DNA of 64,000 bases. It comes from Oceanospirillum sp048270425 (lineage in GTDB: Bacteria; Pseudomonadota; Gammaproteobacteria; Pseudomonadales; Halomonadaceae). This document shows, piece after piece, positions 14,910 to 23,993 of the stretch. Under the pieces are notes generated by a model that was given only the letters and a program-made list of their open reading frames with translations, searched no databases and was not told the origin of the DNA. Position numbers and translations under genes: made by a program. Position 1 is the first letter of the stretch. Each line of letters begins with the position of its first letter. The stretch is from NCBI GenBank assembly GCA_048270425.1, contig JBLWSY010000008.1, positions 1-64,000 of the forward strand. The letters are read 5' to 3'.

Positions 14910-17672
14910 TTAGACGCCACTGGTGTTTTCTAGCCGGTGTCGCTGCCATTCATTTTGAGGCTCATTGAGAGGCATTACTGCATCAATGACTTGTTCTTCC
15001 GCGTTGTAATGGCATTGGAAGCCCAGATGCCGCATTAGGCCTCTCATCGGATGGTTTTCCACCAAAATCTTACCAATCATCTCCAAAGTGCCAACACTGC
15101 GCGAGTATTTGATCATCTTCCGCATCAATAGAGCACCCAAACCTTCACCTTGCAGATCATCTCTGATCAGAACAGAGAACTCGGTACGAATATTATCCGG
15201 ATCGGTCCAAACCCTGACCACACCCAATATTTCCCGCTCATCATCCTCTTTAATCTCTTCAGCGATAAAAGCCATCTGGCGGTCATAGTTGATAATAGTC
15301 AGGTTAGCCAGGTCCCGCTTACTCAGCTCTGCTTTGTTATGAAAATAACGAAAACGGATACTTTGCTCGCTTAGCTGCCCGTGGAACTGTGACAAGGCAC
15401 CGGCGTCTTCGCCACGAATCGGCCGCACCTCAACCAGTCGACCCGTTTTGAGTGTCACCGTCTCACGCAACTCTTCAGGATAAGGCATGATGGCATGATA
15501 ACTGGGCTCGCCTAGATCAATTTTTACATCAACCACCAGCATTTCATCGCGATTGATAATCAGCGGATTAATCTCAAGCCCCTGCAACTCAGGAATATCA
15601 GCAGCCAGCTGGCTCAACTTAACCAATACACCAGAGATCGATTCAATATCTTCTGCCGGATTATCACTGTGCTCTTTAATCAGCCGGTAAGCATGGGATC
15701 GCTTGATCAGCTCATTAGCCAGCGTCATATTCAGCGGTGGCAGCGCCACATGTCGATCTGCAAGCACATTCTCTTTATAACCGCCAATACCGAATAGAAT
15801 AACCGGGCCAAAAACGGGATCCCGGGTTATCCCCATGTTCAACAACATCGAGTGCTTGCCGCGATGCATAGGCTGAATACAATATTCGTAAATAGTGCTT
15901 TGCGGGAACTTCTCATTAACCTTATCGCGCAAGCTAATAACAGCTTTACGCATAGCATCCGGGCTTTCAATATCCTGCATTAACCCAGCAGAAACCTTAT
16001 GCGGATGCTTACGGTAAACAAAAGGCTTACAGTTTGTTTCGTGAACAATTTTCACCGCCAAAGGCTGATTCTGCTGACCGGCTATAATTGCAGCAGCATT
16101 CTCATCTTTGGCATACCAACTTTGAGTCACAGGGATATTATATGCGGCCAGCACCTGAGTACTTTCCTGATGAGTTAACGCACTTCGCCCCTCTTTACGG
16201 GCTCTGGAGATGAGTTTGCGGGCACTTCGGCGAACCTCATAAGGCGTTTCGTGCGGGATACTTGGTGGCGCTTCCTGCAATAATGCCTGGCTTCGACGGT
16301 AATTAACCATATGCATAAAAGCCTGAACGGCATGCTCAGGAGAGCTATAGGTAGGCACACCAGCTAAGTTAAACTCTTTTCGAGCCGGACGCGCCTCTTC
16401 CATCCCCATCCAACAGGTCAGAACACTCTTACGGAACTTACCTCGTTGATTGATCACCGCAGCTGCAGTATCTGCACTAGGCGCCAGACGGGTTGGTGCA
16501 TGAATAGCCAAGACGGCATCAACCTCAGGAGCATTAGACAACACCTCCAGTGCCTGAACAAAACGCTCAGGCATCGCATCACCACCAATATCAACAGGGT
16601 TAGCATCCGACCAGCCTGCCGGTAAACATTCATGGAGTTTTTCACGGGTTTCTTCCGACAATTTAGCAAGCTTGCCATCCGATAGCAGCAACTTATCCGC
16701 AGCGAGAATACTCGGTCCTATTCCATTACTGACAATAGCCAATCGGTCACCTGAGACGGGTTTAATTCGGGAAAGAGACTCCAGCGCATCAAAAAGCTCC
16801 TCTACATCATTAACCCTGACAACACCGGCTCGATTGAGGGCCGCCGTGTACACCTGATCTCTGTTAACCAAACCAGGCGTCTTAAGCACCGGACCTTCAA
16901 ATGAAGAAACAATACGGCCACTTTTAATCGCCAGAACCAGCTTATTACGGGACGCTTCACGAATGGCTGTCATCAGGTGCCGCGAATCACTGATATATTC
17001 CAGATGAAGCAGAATCGCCTGAGCATGACTGTACCGATTGATATAATCGATCACGTCCGCAATCATAACATCAGCGCTATCCCCCAGCGTCACAACATGG
17101 GAAAAGCCAATTCCCCGGCCATTAGCCCAATCAATCATCGCATTACCAAGCATTCCGGATTGACCGATATAAGCAACTTTACCCGGTTTTACATTGCCTG
17201 AAGAGTAACTGGCGTTAAGCTTACGACCCGGTACCAGCACCCCCAGACACTCAGGCCCCATTATGCGGATACCTGACTCCCGGGCTGCAGCCAGCATGTC
17301 ATCTTTCAGAGACTGATGACGGGGATCAACAACACTTTGTGCGCTGTTAGTACGCGATAATCCCCCCGTGAGGACCAATGCTGCTTTAACACCTATATGG
17401 CCCAAGCGTCCTACCAGATCAGGAACAACCTCAGGCGGGGAACAGATCACCGCCAGCTCAGGAATCTCATCCAGAGCTTCGGCCCTCGGATAGCATTTCT
17501 CTCCAAAGACTTCATCGTAACCTTTAGTGTTAACAGCAAATATTTTACCCGGAAACTGCCCATCCTGGAGGTTCCGGATAACCTGGCCACCCATGCTGAA
17601 CTCTTTTTCAGACGCACCAAAAACGGCAATGGATTTTGGCTCAAAGAAATATTTTAAAAAACGAGTACCCAC
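14910..17672 (-). CDS. PatZ/Pka-like protein lysine acetyltransferase
   Basis: The product is 920 aa. An NDP-forming acyl-CoA synthetase-like body is fused to a C-terminal GNAT domain, the architecture of E. coli PatZ (Pka, YfiQ; 886 aa). Visible parts: CoA-binding Rossmann domain (about 10-110, FFEPKSIAVFGASEKEFSMG), succinyl-CoA-ligase-like domains (about 150-460), ATP-grasp region (about 490-720) and GNAT domain (about 745-900) with the acetyl-CoA pyrophosphate loop in RDDLQGEGLGALLM. Such enzymes acetylate a lysine in acyl-CoA synthetases such as Acs and PrpE and switch them off. Start ATG with GGAGTG upstream. It is divergent from an HDAC-family gene 107 bases away. The PatZ assignment rests on architecture; catalytic activity of the synthetase part is uncertain. 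Confidence 0.88.
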   Translation of the reverse strand: MGTRFLKYFFEPKSIAVFGASEKEFSMGGQVIRNLQDGQFPGKIFAVNTKGYDEVFGEKCYPRAEALDEIPELAVICSPPEVVPDLVGRLGHIGVKAALVLTGGLSRTNSAQSVVDPRHQSLKDDMLAAARESGIRIMGPECLGVLVPGRKLNASYSSGNVKPGKVAYIGQSGMLGNAMIDWANGRGIGFSHVVTLGDSADVMIADVIDYINRYSHAQAILLHLEYISDSRHLMTAIREASRNKLVLAIKSGRIVSSFEGPVLKTPGLVNRDQVYTAALNRAGVVRVNDVEELFDALESLSRIKPVSGDRLAIVSNGIGPSILAADKLLLSDGKLAKLSEETREKLHECLPAGWSDANPVDIGGDAMPERFVQALEVLSNAPEVDAVLAIHAPTRLAPSADTAAAVINQRGKFRKSVLTCWMGMEEARPARKEFNLAGVPTYSSPEHAVQAFMHMVNYRRSQALLQEAPPSIPHETPYEVRRSARKLISRARKEGRSALTHQESTQVLAAYNIPVTQSWYAKDENAAAIIAGQQNQPLAVKIVHETNCKPFVYRKHPHKVSAGLMQDIESPDAMRKAVISLRDKVNEKFPQSTIYEYCIQPMHRGKHSMLLNMGITRDPVFGPVILFGIGGYKENVLADRHVALPPLNMTLANELIKRSHAYRLIKEHSDNPAEDIESISGVLVKLSQLAADIPELQGLEINPLIINRDEMLVVDVKIDLGEPSYHAIMPYPEELRETVTLKTGRLVEVRPIRGEDAGALSQFHGQLSEQSIRFRYFHNKAELSKRDLANLTIINYDRQMAFIAEEIKEDDEREILGVVRVWTDPDNIRTEFSVLIRDDLQGEGLGALLMRKMIKYSRSVGTLEMIGKILVENHPMRGLMRHLGFQCHYNAEEQVIDAVMPLNEPQNEWQRHRLENTSGV

Positions 17673-17779
17673 AAAAATTCACTCCGCATTTTATTGGATG
17701 CTGCGCTGCATTATCGACTATATGCCAGTATCTCCCATATGCTCGCTTTATTAAACTTGTATGGATAGGGAGGGTTTAA

Positions 17780-18709
17780 ATGATCACATCATATATCAGT
17801 CACTCAGAGTGCATGCTTCATGACATGGGGCCTTGGCATCCGGAAAGCCCACACCGGATTTCATCAATCAATCAACAACTTGAACGTAGCGCACTTGCTC
17901 AGGAATTGCTGCATTATAACGCCCGACCTGCGACTGAAGAACAGATTATCCGTGTTCATCCAAGAGCACATGTACTCTCCCTTGAGCTGAGTCAACCGGA
18001 GGAAGGCGCCCCCTTAGTCCAGATTGATGACGATACTCTGATGGGCCACCAGACCATGCATGCTGCCACTATGGCGGCAGGAGCCGTTGTACGGGGGACA
18101 GAACAGGTACTGAAAAATCAGGCCGATAATGTTTTTTGCGCTGTTCGCCCGCCGGGCCATCATGCTGAGCGCGTTGAGAGTATGGGCTTTTGCTTCCTGA
18201 ACAATGTCGCAATTGGCGTAGAACACGCGCGACATAACTTCGGTATCAAGAAAGTCGCCATCATCGATTTTGATGTTCATCACGGTAACGGTACAGTTGA
18301 TATTTACAAAGATGATCCCGATGTACTTGTCTGCTCCAGTTTTCAGCACCCCTACTTCCCTTGGCGCTATGCTGACTCAGAATGGGACAACATTGTTAAC
18401 ACCCCTTTGAAATCAGGCTGCAACGGCCCTGAATTCCGCAAATTGGTTGAAGACACCTGGCTACCGGCCTTACAGATGCATCGACCTGAAATGATATTTA
18501 TATCTGCAGGTTTTGATGCCCATAAAGATGATCCCATGGGTGAAGTCAATCTGGTCGATGACGATTTTTTCTGGGTTACCAAAATGATCATGGATGTTGC
18601 GCGCGTATACTGCGACGGGAAAATCGTTTCCGTTCTGGAAGGCGGTTACAACTTAAGCGCACTTGGTAGTGCAGCCCATAAACACATAGAGGCATTAAAA
18701 GGCCTTTAA
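17780..18709 (+). CDS. HDAC-family deacetylase (class II-like)
   Basis: The product is 309 aa, a single arginase/deacetylase-fold domain. The catalytic set is intact: histidine pair H127/H128 in RPPGHHAE, zinc ligands D165, H167 and D246 (IIDFDVHHGNGT and SAGFDAHKDD), and the transition-state tyrosine Y290 in LEGGYN. Bacterial relatives remove acetyl groups from polyamines, small molecules or protein lysines. Start ATG at 17780 with GGAGGG upstream. Being divergent from the acetyltransferase gene suggests protein delysine-acetylation as one possible role, but acetylpolyamine amidohydrolase activity is an equal alternative from sequence alone. No terminator or partner gene follows closely. Confidence 0.92.
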   Translation: MITSYISHSECMLHDMGPWHPESPHRISSINQQLERSALAQELLHYNARPATEEQIIRVHPRAHVLSLELSQPEEGAPLVQIDDDTLMGHQTMHAATMAAGAVVRGTEQVLKNQADNVFCAVRPPGHHAERVESMGFCFLNNVAIGVEHARHNFGIKKVAIIDFDVHHGNGTVDIYKDDPDVLVCSSFQHPYFPWRYADSEWDNIVNTPLKSGCNGPEFRKLVEDTWLPALQMHRPEMIFISAGFDAHKDDPMGEVNLVDDDFFWVTKMIMDVARVYCDGKIVSVLEGGYNLSALGSAAHKHIEALKGL

Positions 18710-18787
18710 CAACAGAGGCAAGCCAAATACTGACCGCCATCAAGAGATTTAGATCTGGCTAACGGAATGATTCAAAAGGGAAAAAAA

Positions 18788-18823
18788 GTGGTATACTTTT
18801 TAGGTTTAAAACAGCTATACCAC
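18788..18823 (+). promoter_or_regulatory. Inverted repeat before the HDOD-GGDEF gene
   Basis: GTGGTATA (18788-18795) and TATACCAC (18816-18823) are perfect 8-base inverted arms 20 bases apart. The left arm overlaps a TATACT that could be a -10 box. The element lies about 50-90 bases before the start codon. It may be an operator or a leader hairpin; no known regulator motif is recognised. Confidence 0.35.
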
Positions 18824-18874
18824 CTTGCCTTATTCTATGGATAGAAGTAGTCACTACCGCGCCAGGAGTGCTTA

Positions 18875-20368
18875 ATGGATCCGGTTTTACAAGATAAATT
18901 AGAAAACTGCCAAACACTCCCCTCACTTCCTGCGGTAGCCTATCAGGTCATTGAGCACGCTAAGCGAAGTGACACCGACTCAGCTCTGATTGCCGGAATT
19001 CTGGAAAAAGACCCGGCTCTTTCCGCAAAAGTTGTCGCCCTTTCAAATTCAGCAGCTAACATGGGCGCGCGAACCATCGATTCCGTCAAAGATGCCATCA
19101 CACGTATTGGCCTTGATATGACGATGACATTAGCCCTCAGCTTCTCTTTTGCAAAGGCGATGTACAATAGCCAGACCAACACGATGGACCATCAAACCTA
19201 CTGGAGAAGATGCCTTCTCTCGGGAATTCTGGGAAGAGTTCTGGCTGGAAAAATGGGTCAGAAGAAGCCCGAACGTTTTTTTCTGGCCGGGCTTATCCAG
19301 GATATCGGCATGCTGGCTCTCAATGAGATTGAAGCAGATCGATATGGTGTTATCTTTCACAGCGCTGACAATCACTCAGAACTGGCTAAATTTGAACGTA
19401 GCGAGTTTGGCACCGATCACTCAGAAGTAGGCGCATGGTTGTTGAATCACTGGGGTATGCCGGATTTTTATGTGAACTTGGTTAACCATAGCCACAAATC
19501 GGCCAAAGATGACCTGACGATTGATGAACAAGTGATTGTTTTCTCAAGCCACTTCGCTGAGCTTTGGTCGCAAAATGAAAAGCCTGGAGCTATGAGCAAA
19601 TTGATCCGTGCAAGCAACAAATGCAACCTATTCAATACGCGCCAAATCACAGAAATTGTTGACGAGGTTTCTGCACAACTCCCGGCTCTGAATGAAATAT
19701 TCGAAACAGACTTACAAACCTCATTCTCTGTCGGACAACTTATTGAAGATGCCAAACATCAGCTGGTAGCACGAAATATGAAGCTGATGCAGGATCTCGC
19801 TAAAGCCCGAAATGAAATCACTGAAGCAAAAGCCAGCGAAGAACAGCTTAAAGAGCAGCTTAAAAAAGACATCCTGACCGGAGTCTTCAATCGAGCCTAC
19901 ATTGAATCTATCTCTGAGAGAGCATTTAAGCATTCGAGTGAAAATGCTCGCCCCCTAACGGTCATGTTCCTCGACATTGATCATTTTAAACAGGTCAATG
20001 ATAAATACGGACACCAGGCAGGGGATACAGCGCTTAAGCATTTCGCCAAAACATTGCTAAAAGCGGCAGGCAAAGGCGGCTACGTTGGACGATATGGTGG
20101 CGAAGAATTTGTTATCGTAATGCCGGGGGTAACAACTGACATTGGATTAACCATTGCAGAGCGTATCAGGGACTTCCTTCAGCGCAACCCGATAAAAGTG
20201 GCCACAGATATTATGATCACCATCTGTGCATCTGTCGGCATTGCAACTCACAATCCGGGGCAGAGAGAGTTCCCAACAGCGGAACGTCTTATGGATGCGG
20301 CCGACCAGACAATGTATCAGGCAAAGAAAAGTGGCCGCGACAGGGCCTTGGTTTTCGGGGCGGTCTGA
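18875..20368 (+). CDS. HDOD-GGDEF signalling protein (probable diguanylate cyclase)
   Basis: The product is 497 aa. The N-terminal HDOD domain (about 10-210; LPSLPAVAYQVIEHAKRSD, the LSNSAANMGARTIDSVKDAI block) is a degenerate HD-type signalling module. A coiled coil (about 285-335, KLMQDLAKARNEITEAKASEEQL) joins it to a GGDEF domain whose active site reads GGEEF at 408-412, a catalytically competent form that makes c-di-GMP from two GTP. The RxxD inhibitory site, expected at 399-402, reads GKGG, so product feedback inhibition is probably missing. Start ATG has CAGGAG upstream. It is convergent with the split aerotaxis pair. The HDOD ligand or partner is unknown. Confidence 0.92.
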   Translation: MDPVLQDKLENCQTLPSLPAVAYQVIEHAKRSDTDSALIAGILEKDPALSAKVVALSNSAANMGARTIDSVKDAITRIGLDMTMTLALSFSFAKAMYNSQTNTMDHQTYWRRCLLSGILGRVLAGKMGQKKPERFFLAGLIQDIGMLALNEIEADRYGVIFHSADNHSELAKFERSEFGTDHSEVGAWLLNHWGMPDFYVNLVNHSHKSAKDDLTIDEQVIVFSSHFAELWSQNEKPGAMSKLIRASNKCNLFNTRQITEIVDEVSAQLPALNEIFETDLQTSFSVGQLIEDAKHQLVARNMKLMQDLAKARNEITEAKASEEQLKEQLKKDILTGVFNRAYIESISERAFKHSSENARPLTVMFLDIDHFKQVNDKYGHQAGDTALKHFAKTLLKAAGKGGYVGRYGGEEFVIVMPGVTTDIGLTIAERIRDFLQRNPIKVATDIMITICASVGIATHNPGQREFPTAERLMDAADQTMYQAKKSGRDRALVFGAV

Positions 20369-20404
20369 CTCTTCCCGATCATTAAAGAGCAGCGCTTAAG
20401 CAAA

Positions 20405-21715
20405 TCAAACAGGCTGCTCAAGCTTTTTAAGCCGACCAACTAACTCCTCACCCGCTAACATGCCACCGGAAGCATCATAGCGAATAACCAACTCTGCAAG
20501 GGTTTGGCATGGCTGATTAAATTCATTGGCCTTGAGCAGGATCTCGCTTTCCTGTGCTTCAAGCAGCGATGGATCTTCGCGAGTAATTTTTTCTTCAAGC
20601 AGCGCATAGATGTTCTGTTTGAAAATCACCTGCGAAATACGCTCCACTGCTGAATCAGCATGATCCGCAACCAAAGCCACTTTCTCTGAGGTTTGAGCAG
20701 AACTCAGTTCTAAGGCATTAAAGAGTTGTAAAAAATCATCCAGCTGGCCAGTAACTTCCGAGCTCAACGAACTACTGCTTAGCGTTGCATCACGAATGGA
20801 GGCAACCTGTTCATTGAGAGAGCTCAGAACTGAATGCACCTCTGTTGCAGTATCTTTTGTCCGGTTGGACAATTTCTTCACCTCATCCGCAACAACAGCA
20901 AACCCTCGTCCAGCCTCGCCTGCCCGAGCGGCTTCAACGGAAGCATTTAACGCAAGCAGATTAGTTTGGTCTGCAATATCACCAATCAGATTGAGGGCTT
21001 TGGATACAGCCTCACTGGCCTCACTGAGAGCTTCGGTCTTTCTCTGAAGGAGCCCGATCTGCTCCGTCGACTGATGCAGATTGGCACTCATTTGTTTGAT
21101 TGACTGGCTACTGTCTTTTGCAACATTGCTGTTTTCCTTAGCGATCAGGTCAACATCAGCAATATCAGTCTGGATAGAGCGAACATCAGATTCACTATGA
21201 AACAGGTCAGCACGAAGGGACTGAAGATTTATATCATGTATCTGACCCGTCAAACTGTTTCGCTCGGTAAAACTGAGGTTTTCCTTTATCGCCACAATTG
21301 CCTTATTGATAGATTCCAGAGACTCCGAAAAATCACCCGGAAGGCCAGTTGACTTTGCTTCCCGGGAAAAATCCTGCTTATTGACCCGAATAAAGCAGAG
21401 CTTCACCTCTTTGAAATAGGTTTCGACGAAGTCCAACAGCTCGTTCACAGCCCATGCCATTTCAGCAGCGACACCATAATCTTTTGTATGGGTCGCCCGA
21501 TGATGCAACTCACCGGATGCCGCACGGTTTAGCACCACAGTCAGAGAAGCCAGAGTCGCCTTATGGCGAGCATTGCGGCGCAAATACCAAACCAGAGACA
21601 AGTAAAAAATGGAGATCGCCAGAAGCAGCTCCAATGAGACAGAGTCACGTAGTAAAGCAACTAACAATAGGGAGCAAGGTAGAAGTGAAAAAACAAAAAA
21701 CAGTATCCGGGCCAT
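20405..21715 (-). CDS. Methyl-accepting chemotaxis protein, CetA-like partner of a PAS sensor
   Basis: The product is 436 aa. Two closely spaced membrane helices (about 4-25 and 30-48) leave almost no periplasmic domain. A HAMP-like region (50-170) follows, then the long MCP coiled coil with the highly conserved hairpin tip DIADQTNLLALNASVEAARAG and GRGFAVVADEVKKLS. With no ligand domain of its own it must be driven by a partner. The Aer-type PAS protein encoded 20 bases upstream is the obvious one, as in the CetA/CetB energy-taxis pair of Campylobacter. Start ATG at 21715 with GGGAG six bases upstream; a TTG two codons earlier is less likely. No CheR-tether pentapeptide is present at the C-terminus. 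Confidence 0.9.
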   Translation of the reverse strand: MARILFFVFSLLPCSLLLVALLRDSVSLELLLAISIFYLSLVWYLRRNARHKATLASLTVVLNRAASGELHHRATHTKDYGVAAEMAWAVNELLDFVETYFKEVKLCFIRVNKQDFSREAKSTGLPGDFSESLESINKAIVAIKENLSFTERNSLTGQIHDINLQSLRADLFHSESDVRSIQTDIADVDLIAKENSNVAKDSSQSIKQMSANLHQSTEQIGLLQRKTEALSEASEAVSKALNLIGDIADQTNLLALNASVEAARAGEAGRGFAVVADEVKKLSNRTKDTATEVHSVLSSLNEQVASIRDATLSSSSLSSEVTGQLDDFLQLFNALELSSAQTSEKVALVADHADSAVERISQVIFKQNIYALLEEKITREDPSLLEAQESEILLKANEFNQPCQTLAELVIRYDASGGMLAGEELVGRLKKLEQPV

Positions 21716-21735
21716 ACTCAACTCCCTGAACTCAT

Positions 21736-22263
21736 TTATCGGGACTGCAGCTGCATTACAAAACGCTCATAGCTAACCTGCTTACCCTCCAGCAGTTGAT
21801 TTAAAAAAGCGAGCGAATGCCTGCAGGCTTCTGCCGCAGGGTATCGCTGTTCAATTTCTGTCATTTTATTGTAGATCGGCTCAATCACTTTGATCGCGTC
21901 AGGGTTGGGGCGACGGCGTACGGAAAAATAGCCCTGAACCTCTCCTTTTGCATCAAAGTCAGGTGTGATATTGGCAAAAACCCAATAGAAACCGCCATCA
22001 GCAGTGTAATTTTTTACAAAGCCAAAGAACTCATGCCCCTGACGTAATTCCTGCCACAGAAATTTGAACACTCCTTTTGGCATATCAGGATGACGAATCA
22101 GATTGTGAGGTTTATGCAGAAGATCCTCTTCGCCAAAGCCCGATACCCGCATAAAGGTTCGGTTCGCGTAGGTGATCCGGCCTTTTAGGTCCGTTTTAGA
22201 GATGATGAGATCGTCTCCATTCAGGAGAACTTCAGAACAATTAGAAAGTGATTGAGCGAGCAT
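21736..22263 (-). CDS. Aer-type PAS protein (CetB-like redox sensor)
   Basis: The product is 175 aa and consists essentially of one PAS domain (about 15-125). The sequence NLIRHPDMPKGVFKFLW followed by FFGFVKNYTADGGFYWVFAN is very close to the FAD-binding PAS of the E. coli aerotaxis receptor Aer (RHPDMP and the KN...G.YWV.AN motif). It therefore probably binds FAD and senses redox state or electron-transport activity. It lacks any HAMP or signalling domain; these lie in the MCP encoded just downstream. The ATG at 22263 has GAGG at good spacing; ATG at 22287 is an alternative start. A 279-base gap upstream has no clear promoter and no sigma-28 motif. Confidence 0.88.
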   Translation of the reverse strand: MLAQSLSNCSEVLLNGDDLIISKTDLKGRITYANRTFMRVSGFGEEDLLHKPHNLIRHPDMPKGVFKFLWQELRQGHEFFGFVKNYTADGGFYWVFANITPDFDAKGEVQGYFSVRRRPNPDAIKVIEPIYNKMTEIEQRYPAAEACRHSLAFLNQLLEGKQVSYERFVMQLQSR

Positions 22264-22542
22264 TTCCCTGCCTCTTTGTTTTGTCATTATTGTTTTACCC
22301 AAAAAGGGTAGAACAATAATGCGCTCAAAAGGGAATTTTTGAATGACCCAAGTCAATGTAGGGATATTACATTAACGTTGAAAGGCCATCTTAGCTCGCA
22401 CTTGTTACAGAAATTTTATCGCTTATTAAACTATAGCCAGAAAAATCAACTTTTTCATCGCTATACCTTTCGTATTAAGACTATCGATTAACTCAAAACC
22501 CACAGAATACGCGGTTCTCAATTTCACTTAGGCTGACCGCTC

Positions 22543-23292
22543 TTATCGGAAAATACCGGTAAACTTAATATTCGCATCACGGGCGGCCAAAAGAGCTCTT
22601 AAAGATTTCGAATGGAACTCACGGCGATAAAGCACCATAACCACCAAAATGGTACTCAACATAAAAATATAAGGGTGCCAGAACCAGCACAGCACGGATA
22701 AAGCAAAATAGTAAGCTCTTAGTCCGTAGTTAAACTGATTCGCGGCCAGGTCAATCAGGTCGGCAGCGTGCTGTGCATAAGCCTTGCGCCCCTGTGGTGT
22801 TACATTTTCATCGGACGGATGCGGCGCAGAGCCGATCAGAATGGCACAAAAATTATACTGCCTCATCGACCAAGTGAAGGTAAAAAAAGCATAAACAAAG
22901 ATCGCAATCAGCAGGAGCACTTTTAGCTCCCATTCAATTCTCGAATCTGAAGCGGCAAAAGGAAGCTCAGAAAGAACGCCCATCGCCTGCTCTGTGGCTC
23001 CCAGCATGGTAAAGAGAGCCGCAAGAATAAGCAGACTACTGGAGGCAAAAAAAGCACCATTTCGTTCAAGGTGGGTCATAATCGTGGTGTCAGCAATACG
23101 CACCTCCCGCTCCAGTAATCGCGTCATCCAATCAAACCGATATGCATGCATCACTCTCGCCAGACAGGCTTTTTTGTTCATCGCATTTTTAGAAAAGAAA
23201 TAATAGAGGGTCCACCAGAAAACAAACCAGGCAAAAGCGATAATATCCGGTAGCGTTAGATCCAAATAAGTCTGAAGAAACTGCACACTCAC
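22543..23292 (-). CDS. DUF599 family membrane protein
   Basis: The product is 249 aa with about four or five membrane helices: LPDIIAFAWFVFWWTLYYFF near 15-34, FFASSSLLILAALFTML near 80-100, LKVLLLIAIFVYAFFTFTWS near 120-140, and a C-terminal pair near 195-225. Conserved blocks such as MRQYNFCAILIGSAP and QFNYGLRAYYFALSVL match DUF599 (YrhP-like) proteins of unknown function. There is no ATG near the N-terminus; GTG at 23292 or 23286 is the likely start, next to an AGAGGTGA ribosome site. It is divergent from the BTLCP gene. No function can be assigned. Confidence 0.82.
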   Translation of the reverse strand: MSVQFLQTYLDLTLPDIIAFAWFVFWWTLYYFFSKNAMNKKACLARVMHAYRFDWMTRLLEREVRIADTTIMTHLERNGAFFASSSLLILAALFTMLGATEQAMGVLSELPFAASDSRIEWELKVLLLIAIFVYAFFTFTWSMRQYNFCAILIGSAPHPSDENVTPQGRKAYAQHAADLIDLAANQFNYGLRAYYFALSVLCWFWHPYIFMLSTILVVMVLYRREFHSKSLRALLAARDANIKFTGIFR

Positions 23293-23337
23293 CTCTGCAA
23301 AGAGAAAAAACTGAATAATTATTCCTGAATCAGCAAC

Positions 23338-23367
23338 TGGTCAGGCAACAAAACAATCTCCTATAAT
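23338..23367 (+). promoter_or_regulatory. Candidate promoter for BTLCP-rarD
   Basis: A perfect -10 box TATAAT (23362-23367) lies 18 bases after TGGTCA (23338-23343), a 4/6 match to the -35 consensus. The predicted start near 23374 is only a few bases before the first GTG at 23379, which makes the GTG at 23391 a serious alternative start for the downstream gene. Confidence 0.5.
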
Positions 23368-23378
23368 ACACCCTTTGT

Positions 23379-23993
23379 GTGAGAATCAACGTGCATTACC
23401 TTCTGATTCGACAGGTTTTTTTAGTCCTTCTGCTGCTTACCAGCTATGTGCCACTGATATCAATAGCGTCTCCCAAACAGTCTGACATTTCTGATCTGAC
23501 TGATGATTCAGCGGATACTTTTCAGCACATCGAACAGATCAACAGCCATATCAACAGTAAATTTCGCTATCTGACAGACAGAGACGATCACTGGCTGACC
23601 CTGGACGAATTTATGGCTCAAGGTGGTGGCGATTGCGAGGACTTCGCTCTGGCAAAGTATCAATTGTTGCTTGAATCGGGTCTACCTAAAAAAGACTTCA
23701 GGTTTGCCTATACCCGTCTTGTAGCATCCGGTGAGCATCATATTGCACTAATACACCTGCCAAGCAGCAAGCTTCTGGACAGCCTGACATCGGATACAAG
23801 GAGCCTGAATCAGAGGAATGACCTGCTGGAAGAGTTTCGTTTTTCCGGTATACATTTTGCTCCTGCAAGACAGAAAAAATTGAGCAGAACACAATTAAAA
23901 ACACTACAGCGCTGGCAATCCGTTATAAGGAAGGCTGAAAGTGCTGCCATAACAATCAAAGCCAACAATTATAAAAGGATAATGCAGCAATGA
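23379..23993 (+). CDS. Bacterial transglutaminase-like cysteine protease (BTLCP, LapG-like)
   Basis: The product is about 204 aa. A signal-anchor or signal peptide (about 5-30) is followed by a transglutaminase-like domain. The likely catalytic triad is C86 in QGGGDCEDFALAKY, H121 in GEHHIALIHL and D134 in KLLDSLT. LapG, the best known member, cleaves the large adhesin LapA in the periplasm when c-di-GMP falls and LapD releases it. Neither a LapD-like gene nor an RTX adhesin is in this window, so a different target is possible. The GTG start at 23379 is uncertain, because GTG at 23391 also fits the signal peptide. The rarD start overlaps its stop codon (ATGA), so the two are coupled. Confidence 0.85.
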   Translation: MRINVHYLLIRQVFLVLLLLTSYVPLISIASPKQSDISDLTDDSADTFQHIEQINSHINSKFRYLTDRDDHWLTLDEFMAQGGGDCEDFALAKYQLLLESGLPKKDFRFAYTRLVASGEHHIALIHLPSSKLLDSLTSDTRSLNQRNDLLEEFRFSGIHFAPARQKKLSRTQLKTLQRWQSVIRKAESAAITIKANNYKRIMQQ

